DNA of 34,862 nucleotides, taken from NCBI GenBank assembly GCA_964607375.1, contig CAZSJY010000016.1:1-34862 (forward strand). The letters run 5' to 3'. Positions 26,103-32,791 of this stretch are shown one piece after another (the stretch's first letter is position 1; every line of letters begins with the position of its first letter). A program made the translations under genes and the position numbers. The stretch comes from JACNLC01 sp964607375. GTDB lineage: Bacteria > Fidelibacterota > Marinisomatia > SCGC-AAA003-L08 > JACNLC01. The notes below the pieces were generated by a model that was not told where the DNA came from, did not search any database, and saw nothing but the letters and a program-made list of their open reading frames with translations.

Positions 26103-26840
26103 ATGTCAACTTATAAAAAATTAAGAACAGAAAATTTAAAGAAAACTTATGGTAAACGAGATGTCGTTCGAGGTGTCTCCGTTGAACTTAATCGTGGTGA
26201 AGTTGTTGGTTTACTTGGTCCAAATGGTGCAGGTAAAACCACAACATTTTATATGATTACCGGAATGATTCGCCCAACGGTAGGTGATATATATTTAGAC
26301 GATTTAAACATCACTCAAATGCCGATGTATAAACGAGCTAGAAACGGTGTCGGATATTTAGCACAAGAACCATCAGTTTTTACAAAGTTATCAGTTGAGG
26401 ATAATCTTAGGTTGGTTCTTCAAATGACGAAATTATCCAAAAAAGAGCAAAATTCTCGTTTAGAAGAACTACTTGAGAAATTTTCAATTAAATACATTCG
26501 CAAGAGCAAAGCGATGACATTATCAGGTGGTGAACGGCGTAGAACGGAAATTGCTCGGTCACTTGTGATGAATCCCGATTTTATTTTGTTAGACGAACCA
26601 TTTGCTGGCATCGACCCTCTCGCAGTTGAGGATATCCAAAATATCGTCAAAGATTTGAAAAAAATGGATATTGGTGTGTTGATTACTGACCATAATGTTA
26701 GGGAGACATTATCCATCACGGATAGAGCATATTTGCTTCACGAAGGTGAAATATTGATGACCGGAACAGCTAAAGAACTAACGGAGAATAAAGATGCTCG
26801 CCGTTTATATTTGGGAAGTAAATTTAGAATGGATTACTAA
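26103..26840 (+). CDS. lptB: LPS export ABC transporter ATPase LptB
   Basis: The cytoplasmic ATPase that powers LPS extraction from the inner membrane. Seen: Walker A GPNGAGKTT (39-47), Q-loop Q88 in YLAQEPSVF, ABC signature LSGGE (140-144), Walker B FILLDEP (160-166) with catalytic Glu, D-loop AGIDPLA and H-loop His197. 245 aa. The YLAQEPSVFTKLSVEDN segment is characteristic of LptB. It lies 76 bp after lptC without lptA between them, and 2 bp before rpoN. ATG 26103 has no strong ribosome-binding site. Confidence 0.95.
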   Translation: MSTYKKLRTENLKKTYGKRDVVRGVSVELNRGEVVGLLGPNGAGKTTTFYMITGMIRPTVGDIYLDDLNITQMPMYKRARNGVGYLAQEPSVFTKLSVEDNLRLVLQMTKLSKKEQNSRLEELLEKFSIKYIRKSKAMTLSGGERRRTEIARSLVMNPDFILLDEPFAGIDPLAVEDIQNIVKDLKKMDIGVLITDHNVRETLSITDRAYLLHEGEILMTGTAKELTENKDARRLYLGSKFRMDY

Positions 26841-26842
26841 TA

Positions 26843-28258
26843 GTGGCGAAGTTATCTCAAAAGACCGAACTCAAACAGCAATTATCTCCCCAACAGGTGC
26901 TTCACGCCAATATTCTTCAGCTAAATGTTGCCCAGTTGGAGCAAAGAATTTTGGATGAATTAGAAGAGAATCCAGTTCTTGAACTCACCGAAATTGAAGA
27001 AAAAGAATCTCCTGAAGAAAATTCCGATGAACCTCAAAGTGAAGATGATGAGCTTTCTGAAATTGATGAAAAGGAAGAAGAAACTGATTTCGATTGGGAA
27101 GAAATTTTAGGTGACCCAGACGCTTTTGATTATAAAATACCATCGGAAAAACCTGAAGCTGATAGAGAAATTCCTATTAAAGCTTCACGGTCGTTCAACG
27201 AAAAATTGTTGGATCAATATCGTGATTTGAATCCGTCAGATGCCAAATGCAAAATTGCAGAAGAACTCATCGGGAATATTGATGACGATGGTTATTTAAC
27301 TGTTGAGCCAATTCTGATTTCCGACAGATTCAGAATCGCAGAAAATGAAGTGTTAAAAGTGTTGAAGGATATCCAAAATTTGGACCCTCCCGGACTTGGT
27401 TCGAGAGATTTGCGAGAGTGTCTGTTAGCACAACTTAATCGTTATGGGTCAAATCAATTGGCTAGAGAAGTTTTAGATAAGTATTTTGACGATTTTGCGA
27501 ACCGCAGATACAACAAAATTATGGATGCACTAAGTTGCAATGAAAATGAACTTAATGAAGCGATGAATGTAATCTCGCAATTGAATCCAAAACCCGGCTC
27601 AAGTATTTTAGGTAGTGGAGAGGAAAAGGATTTCATCATCCCGGATTTAACTGTCAGAGAAAATGACGGAAAATGGTGTGTGTTTGTAAACGACCCAACA
27701 CTACCTGAGTTGCGTATCAGTCAGAAGTATAAAAATATGTTGGTTGAGTATGGAAAGCAGGCTGATGTTAGACAATTTATTCGGCAGAAAATGGATTCTG
27801 CCAAGTGGTTCATTGATGCTGTTGAGCAAAGAAAACTGACAATGGTTCGAGTGATGGAATCTATCATCAAACGACAAACAAAATTTTTCGGGAAATCTGA
27901 AAAAAGAGAATTGATTCCGATGATATTGAAAGATGTTGCTGATGATATTCAGGTGGATATTTCTACTGTCAGTCGAATTTCTAATCGGAAATATGTTCAA
28001 CTGCCTTTTGGGATTTATGAGTTGAAGGAATTTTTCTCCGAAGGAATAAAAACTGAGTCTGGCGAAGAAGTTTCTAACACGGTAGTGAAAGATATGCTAA
28101 AAAATATTATTCATACGGAGGACAAGAAAAATCCGTTGGGTGACGAAGAATTGACACAATTACTAAATGAAAAAGGATATAAAGTTGCTCGAAGAACTGT
28201 AACGAAATACCGTGAACAACTGAAGTATCCGGTGGCAAGATTGAGGAAAAGTTTGTGA
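26843..28258 (+). CDS. rpoN: RNA polymerase sigma-54 factor (GTG start)
   Basis: The alternative sigma factor that needs AAA+ activators. Seen: the Gln/Leu-rich region I (LKQQLSPQQVLHANILQLNV), an acidic region II (about 45-90), the core-binding and HTH domains, and the RpoN box ARRTVTKYRE (449-458). 471 aa is full length. Start is GTG 26843, two bases after the lptB stop. The lptB-rpoN adjacency is widely conserved in Gram-negative bacteria. No enhancer-binding activator is encoded in this window. Confidence 0.96.
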   Translation: MAKLSQKTELKQQLSPQQVLHANILQLNVAQLEQRILDELEENPVLELTEIEEKESPEENSDEPQSEDDELSEIDEKEEETDFDWEEILGDPDAFDYKIPSEKPEADREIPIKASRSFNEKLLDQYRDLNPSDAKCKIAEELIGNIDDDGYLTVEPILISDRFRIAENEVLKVLKDIQNLDPPGLGSRDLRECLLAQLNRYGSNQLAREVLDKYFDDFANRRYNKIMDALSCNENELNEAMNVISQLNPKPGSSILGSGEEKDFIIPDLTVRENDGKWCVFVNDPTLPELRISQKYKNMLVEYGKQADVRQFIRQKMDSAKWFIDAVEQRKLTMVRVMESIIKRQTKFFGKSEKRELIPMILKDVADDIQVDISTVSRISNRKYVQLPFGIYELKEFFSEGIKTESGEEVSNTVVKDMLKNIIHTEDKKNPLGDEELTQLLNEKGYKVARRTVTKYREQLKYPVARLRKSL

Positions 28259-28310
28259 TTTACCGCGAATTAAAACGAATGAGCACGAAGCAAAAAAATT
28301 AGGAATAAAA

Positions 28311-28853
28311 ATGAACGAAAATATAAAATTCAAATCTACAACTATATTGGGTGTCCGCATTGGAAAGAAAATTTCAATCGGCGGTGACGGACAAGTAACA
28401 TTAGGCGATATTAAAATGAAATCCAAAGCGGTGAAAGTCCGCAGTTTTGGAGATGGAAGCGTATTAGCAGGATTTGCCGGAGCGGCGGCTGATGCAATGG
28501 CTTTGTTTGAAAAGTTTGAGAACAAACTCGATGAAACTGGTGGAAACCTCCAACGAGCTGTTGTGGAAATGGCAAAAGAATGGCGAACTGATAAAATCTT
28601 GCGTGAGCTCGATGCTTTACTTGCAATTATGGATAATAAACAGGCGTATCTTTTGTCGGGTTCGGGTGATGTTATTGAGCCTGACGACCAACTTATCAGC
28701 ATCGGAAGTGGCTCTGGATATGCACTTTCAGCTGCACGAGCGTTTATCCAAAGCGGAGAGAAAAATCCCAAAAAAATAGTTGAAAAAGCAATGAAAATCA
28801 CTGCGGATATTTGCATTTACACGAACCACCATATCACAATTTTGGAAGCATAA
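28311..28853 (+). CDS. hslV: HslV (ClpQ) peptidase subunit
   Basis: The proteasome-like threonine peptidase that works with HslU. Seen: TTILGVRIGKKISIGGDGQV with catalytic Thr at residue 10, GFAGAAADAMALFEKFE, KEWRTDKILRELDALL and GSGSGYALSAARA. 180 aa. The start ATG 28311, preceded by AGGAATAAA, gives a nine-residue leader MNENIKFKS before the Thr. The leader must be removed to free the catalytic N-terminus. It overlaps hslU by 1 bp. Confidence 0.96.
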   Translation: MNENIKFKSTTILGVRIGKKISIGGDGQVTLGDIKMKSKAVKVRSFGDGSVLAGFAGAAADAMALFEKFENKLDETGGNLQRAVVEMAKEWRTDKILRELDALLAIMDNKQAYLLSGSGDVIEPDDQLISIGSGSGYALSAARAFIQSGEKNPKKIVEKAMKITADICIYTNHHITILEA

Positions 28854-30187
28854 TGAAAAATTTAACTCCACAAAAAATAGTCAGAGAATTAGACAAATAT
28901 ATCATCGGACAAAAGAAGGCAAAACGAGCCGTTGCAATCGCGCTACGAAACCGATGGAGACGACAACAAGTTGATAAACCATTGCGAGATGAAATTATTC
29001 CTAATAATATCATTTTGATTGGAACTACTGGAATAGGAAAAACTGAAATATCTCGTCGGATTTCCACGCTCGCAGATGCACCATTTGTTAAAGTGGAGGC
29101 ATCAAAATTTACCGAAATTGGTTATGTTGGCAGGGATGTTGAATCAATGGTTCGCGATATTGTTGAAGTATCTGTTAAGCAAGTGAAAAATCTCAAAGAA
29201 AAGGAGATTATCAAAAAAGCAGAGGAACTTACTGATGAGCGAATTTTAGATATATTATTTCCTGTTAAATCAGAAAAATTGCAAGAAGAAAATTCGATTG
29301 AAAGACAAGAGCGAACTCGAACAAAACTCCGCAAACGATTATTGAGTGGTGATTTTGAAAATCGGTTGATTACAATCGATACTCAATCCAGTCCGATGCC
29401 GATGATGCAAGTAATGGGACCGATAGGAATGGACGATATTACATCCAATATTCAGGATATGATGAGTAATATAATGCCTAAGAAGAATAAAACTCAAAAG
29501 CTGAAAGTTTGTGATGCACGGGAAATTTTAGTGAAAGAAGAAGCCGAAAAACTGATTGATATGGATGAGGTGATTCGGATTGCACTCAAACGAGCTGAAG
29601 AAAATGGTATTATTTTCATTGACGAGGTGGATAAAATTGCAGGTAGCGGTGGTGGCTCAGGACCTGATGTATCGCGAGAAGGTGTTCAGCGCGACATTCT
29701 TCCGATAGTGGAAGGATGTATGGTTAGCACAAAGTATGGGCAGGTAAAAACCGACCATGTTCTGTTCATCTCCGCGGGTGCGTTTCATACAAGTAAACCA
29801 TCGGATTTGATACCGGAATTGCAAGGGCGATTTCCTATCCGTGTTGAGATGGATAATCTCACAACATCTGATTTTGTTAAAATTTTAACTCGACCGAGAA
29901 ATGCACTTCTGAAACAATATCAAGCTCTATTTTTGGCTGAAGGAGTTGAACTTGAATTTGATAAATCAGCCATCAAAGAAATTGCACAAATTGCCACAGA
30001 AGTAAACGAGAAAATGGAAAATATTGGTGCGAGAAGATTGCATACTGTGATGACAACTTTATTGGAAGATTATTTATTTGAACTTCCGAAAAAGAAAATT
30101 GAAAAAGTGGTGATCAATAAGAAAAGTGTAACTGAAAAACTAAACGATATCGTTTTCGATGAAGATTTAAGCAGGTATATTTTATAA
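28853..30187 (+). CDS. hslU: HslU (ClpY) ATPase subunit
   Basis: The AAA+ unfoldase that feeds HslV. Seen: LDKYIIGQKKAKRAVAIALR, Walker A GTTGIGKT (57-64; the usual GPTGVGKT carries T for P), GYVGRDVESMVRDI, Walker B IIFIDEVDKIA, QRDILPIVEG, sensor ELQGRFPIRVE, and a C-terminal DEDLSRYIL that inserts into HslV. The true start is ATG 28853 in the overlapping TAATG. The frame extends upstream to an ATG at 28811, but that would add 14 unrelated residues inside hslV. 444 aa, standard length. Confidence 0.96.
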   Translation: MKNLTPQKIVRELDKYIIGQKKAKRAVAIALRNRWRRQQVDKPLRDEIIPNNIILIGTTGIGKTEISRRISTLADAPFVKVEASKFTEIGYVGRDVESMVRDIVEVSVKQVKNLKEKEIIKKAEELTDERILDILFPVKSEKLQEENSIERQERTRTKLRKRLLSGDFENRLITIDTQSSPMPMMQVMGPIGMDDITSNIQDMMSNIMPKKNKTQKLKVCDAREILVKEEAEKLIDMDEVIRIALKRAEENGIIFIDEVDKIAGSGGGSGPDVSREGVQRDILPIVEGCMVSTKYGQVKTDHVLFISAGAFHTSKPSDLIPELQGRFPIRVEMDNLTTSDFVKILTRPRNALLKQYQALFLAEGVELEFDKSAIKEIAQIATEVNEKMENIGARRLHTVMTTLLEDYLFELPKKKIEKVVINKKSVTEKLNDIVFDEDLSRYIL

Positions 30188-30271
30188 GTTAGAAATTCGA
30201 ATTGGATGGATACGAGGAACTCCAATCAACTTTTACTTAATATACTTAACAAATAATTAATAGGAGGAATA

Positions 30272-31195
30272 ATGAAAAGAGATTTTTTACATATAACAGA
30301 TTTCACAACAGAAGAAATTTGGGAAACATTAGAATTAGCCAAATGGCTTAAAGATAAATTTTATAAACGAGAGAGTTATCATCCTTTTGCCGATGAAAGT
30401 ATGTCAATGATTTTTGCAAAACCATCTGCACGAACACGAGTATCTTTCGAAACAGGATTTACTTGGTTGGGTGGTCATGCATTGTATCTTGGTCCAAACG
30501 ATATCGGAATTGGAAAAAGAGAATCAGTTTCAGATATTGCTCGAGTGCTGAGTCGTTACAATGACATCATAATGGCTCGGTTATTCGACCATAAACATAT
30601 AATGGAATTAGCAGAATTTGCAACTGTCCCTGTCATAAATGGTTTAACTGATTACAACCATCCGTGCCAAATTATGGCTGATATTCTCACAATTTATGAA
30701 CATCGCAAAACATTAGACGGACTCAAAATTACTTATGTCGGTGATGGAAATAACATAGTTCACTCTTGGTTTGAACTTGCAATGAGAATTCCAATGAACT
30801 TTGTAGTTGCTTGTCCAGAAGGTTATACTCCAAATGAAGATTTGATGAAAGAAACAAAAGAAGCTGGATTATCCGAAATTGAAATTAGTCACAATCCACA
30901 ACAAGCGGTGAAAGATACTGATGTAATTTATACTGATGTTTGGGCATCAATGGGACAGAAAGAAGAGACAGAAAAACGCAGAAGAAAGTTTGAAGGATTT
31001 CAGGTTAATGATGATTTGATGAATGCAACCGGAAAAGAAACTTTGTTTATGCACTGCCTACCTGCTGAGCGTGGAGTTGAAGTTACTAATTCAGTCTGTG
31101 ATTCACCTTATTCGATCATATTTGATGAAGCTGAAAATCGTATGCATGCGCAAAATGCAATTATGGTGAAAATTATGAAAGAAAGCCGTAAGTAA
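30272..31195 (+). CDS. argF: Ornithine carbamoyltransferase
   Basis: Makes citrulline from ornithine and carbamoyl phosphate in arginine synthesis. Seen: the carbamoyl-phosphate loop S-A-R-T-R (52-56, the usual STRTR carrying A for T), MARLFDHKHI, HPCQ (130-133), VGDGNNIVHSW, YTDVWASMGQ and the ornithine-side HCLPAERG (261-268). The D-x-W-x-S-M-G-x form and HCLPA support ornithine rather than aspartate or succinylornithine as substrate. 307 aa. TAGGAGGAATAATG gives a textbook ribosome-binding site. No other arg gene follows intact. Confidence 0.93.
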   Translation: MKRDFLHITDFTTEEIWETLELAKWLKDKFYKRESYHPFADESMSMIFAKPSARTRVSFETGFTWLGGHALYLGPNDIGIGKRESVSDIARVLSRYNDIIMARLFDHKHIMELAEFATVPVINGLTDYNHPCQIMADILTIYEHRKTLDGLKITYVGDGNNIVHSWFELAMRIPMNFVVACPEGYTPNEDLMKETKEAGLSEIEISHNPQQAVKDTDVIYTDVWASMGQKEETEKRRRKFEGFQVNDDLMNATGKETLFMHCLPAERGVEVTNSVCDSPYSIIFDEAENRMHAQNAIMVKIMKESRK

Positions 31196-31308
31196 AGAGA
31201 AAGCAGTTGCAGTAATAGGATGCAGTAACTGAAATTTCCTATGGTTGTATTCCAGAATTATTTAGGTAACAGAGATGTTGTAAATTTGTTATGAAATAAG
31301 AGGATAAT

Positions 31309-31443
31309 ATGACAAAAAAGAGACTAATAGCCAATTGTTACTTGCTAGGTATTTCTATTGTCAGTCCGACCTTTGAAAGGATGGTGTTTGGAAATTCTCT
31401 TTTTGCGTCAATCCCGATTTGTTCAATAACAGAATCGTCATAA
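31309..31443 (+). pseudogene. Orphan translation start, possible remnant of a lost gene
   Basis: AAGAGG (31298-31303) lies 5 bp before ATG 31309 and opens a frame MTKKRLIANCYLLG that stops at 31443 after 44 codons. From codon 11 on it is antisense to the 3' end of the convergent hydrolase. A well-formed ribosome-binding site and a start with basic residues, right after argF, suggest the 5' end of a gene truncated by deletion near 31338. It could also be a chance ORF or a real 44-aa peptide. Confidence 0.35.
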
Positions 31444-32171
31444 TCTGGAGAATAATGATACAAAGCAAGTTGTTTAACATTGGCTTGTTTGGCAATCATT
31501 GTTGCTTCTATCCAACTGCTGTGCCCCCAGCCTTGCGAATTTAACAAATCTTTAGGAGTAAAATGGGCATCGTGAATTAGCAAATCAACTCCATGAACAA
31601 AATCTATAACATTTTGATTTGGGTTATTAGGATGATGTTCGCAATCGGTAACATAAGCAATTGATACATTTCCAATATCAAATCTATAGCCGTACGCACC
31701 GTTTGGATGGTTGTGCAGATTTGTATTTACAATTATATCATCGGAAACTCTATATTGTTTATCGTTATGTTCAAGAAATGTGATATTCTTCGTCATATTT
31801 AAACTAATTGGCCAGAGTTCAAATCCAAGAATTTTATCGAATAACATCTGCGGAGATGATTGGTTAGAATTTCCGTGATGTATAGTAAACTGACATTCTT
31901 CTGAGTATAATGGATTAAAAGACATAAGTCCCTGAATGTGATCCCAATGAGTATGGCTCAGGAATATATTACAAGTTTTAAAAGAGTTTTTTTCTTTCAG
32001 TAAAACTTTTCCTAGGTTTCTTATACCGGTTCCCATATCGAGAATAATCAAATCATTTTGAGCAGTTCGGATTTCAACACAAGAAGTTTCTCCTCCGAAT
32101 TTCATTTTCGTAAGTTCCGGAGTTGGAAGCGACCCTCTTACTCCCCAAAATGTTATTTTATGCTGGTTCAT
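31338..32171 (-). CDS. Metallo-beta-lactamase-fold hydrolase
   Basis: The only minus-strand gene. Seen: ITFWGVRGSLPTP at the start, GGETSCVEI, the metal motif H73-T-H-W-D-H78, a later HNHPNGAYGYRF, YVTDCEH, LLIHDAHFT and LALYHYSP near the end, covering the expected two-metal ligands. The W-G-V-R-G-S-x-P start is typical of the cyclic-phosphodiesterase-like subgroup (relatives act on phosphodiesters). The substrate is unknown. 277 aa. It converges on the orphan start region downstream of argF. Confidence 0.9.
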   Translation of the reverse strand: MNQHKITFWGVRGSLPTPELTKMKFGGETSCVEIRTAQNDLIILDMGTGIRNLGKVLLKEKNSFKTCNIFLSHTHWDHIQGLMSFNPLYSEECQFTIHHGNSNQSSPQMLFDKILGFELWPISLNMTKNITFLEHNDKQYRVSDDIIVNTNLHNHPNGAYGYRFDIGNVSIAYVTDCEHHPNNPNQNVIDFVHGVDLLIHDAHFTPKDLLNSQGWGHSSWIEATMIAKQANVKQLALYHYSPDYDDSVIEQIGIDAKREFPNTILSKVGLTIEIPSK

Positions 32172-32312
32172 TTACCAAAATATCAGATAATACTTGGTCG
32201 TAATATATTCCAAATTATCATAAATATTCAATAGTCCAATCAATAATTTTCTAATTTCCTAAAATATTACCAGCATTTGTTAAACTATGATTAATCCAAT
32301 TTAGAGTTTCAA

Positions 32313-32383
32313 GCACCCAACACCCAGCACCCAGCACCCAGCACCCAGCACCCAGCACCCAGCACCCAGCACCAAGTACCCAG
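32313..32383 (+). repeat. 7-bp minisatellite, ten units
   Basis: Ten head-to-tail heptamers: seven exact GCACCCA and three variants (ACACCCA second, GCACCAA ninth, GTACCCA tenth), plus a closing G. Variation is confined to the ends, as expected for an array expanding from its centre. Non-coding. Copy number is likely to vary among strains. Confidence 0.97.
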
Positions 32384-32729
32384 TTTTAGATTCAATCAAA
32401 TTTCATTAATCATAACTCGAATCCAAAATCAAACACAATTTTGGTAAAAGTGTGTAATTAAAAATCAAATTTATCAAATTATTTAGAGATTTTATCAATT
32501 TTACAATTTGAGGATACTGTGGTTTAAGCAATTTTTGGTGAATAATCACAAAATAATTGAAAAATGTTAAAATAATTATTCCAATTTTGCTAATTCTTTA
32601 GTATTTTCCGTTTTGCTTTGTTGGGGTGATTTAAATAATTTAAAAAAGTTAAAAGGGTTTGATGTGCATCACACCATTGTGTTGTAGAATGTGTGAAATT
32701 ACGGCAAGCTCTATTGAGAAAATAGTAGA

Positions 32730-32750
32730 CCTTGGAGGAGGAATCCAAGG
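32730..32750 (+). promoter_or_regulatory. Leader hairpin with a Shine-Dalgarno-like loop
   Basis: CCTTGGA (32730-32736) pairs perfectly with TCCAAGG (32744-32750), exposing GGAGGAA in the loop, about 40 bp before the start codon. It is not followed by a T-run, so it is not a terminator. The real ribosome-binding site, AAAGGAG, lies further on at about 32779. A leader stability or translation-control element is possible. Confidence 0.45.
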
Positions 32751-32791
32751 AATTCTAGTTAAGTAAGTAAACAACAAAAAAGGAGACAATA

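Larger units (their letters stand above)
32172..32791 (+). other. 620-bp intergenic region upstream of the large secreted protein
   Basis: No credible gene. It contains a 7-bp minisatellite (32313-32383), 10-bp inverted arms outside it (32286-32295 and 32405-32414), then about 250 bp of extremely AT-rich sequence (32415-32655) that probably includes the promoter, and a leader with the hairpin at 32730-32750. The divergent arrangement means promoters for both flanking genes must lie here. Confidence 0.7.

Noticed and set aside
28163..28816. Long minus-strand open frame (217 codons) opposite rpoN/hslV
   Set aside because: Antisense shadow of two well-supported genes; the product is low-complexity with no motif.
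28811..28852. Upstream in-frame start for hslU
   Set aside because: Would add 14 residues encoded within hslV; ATG 28853 gives the family-standard N-terminus.
32313..32383. CRISPR array
   Set aside because: Pure 7-bp tandem repeat with no spacers and no cas genes nearby.
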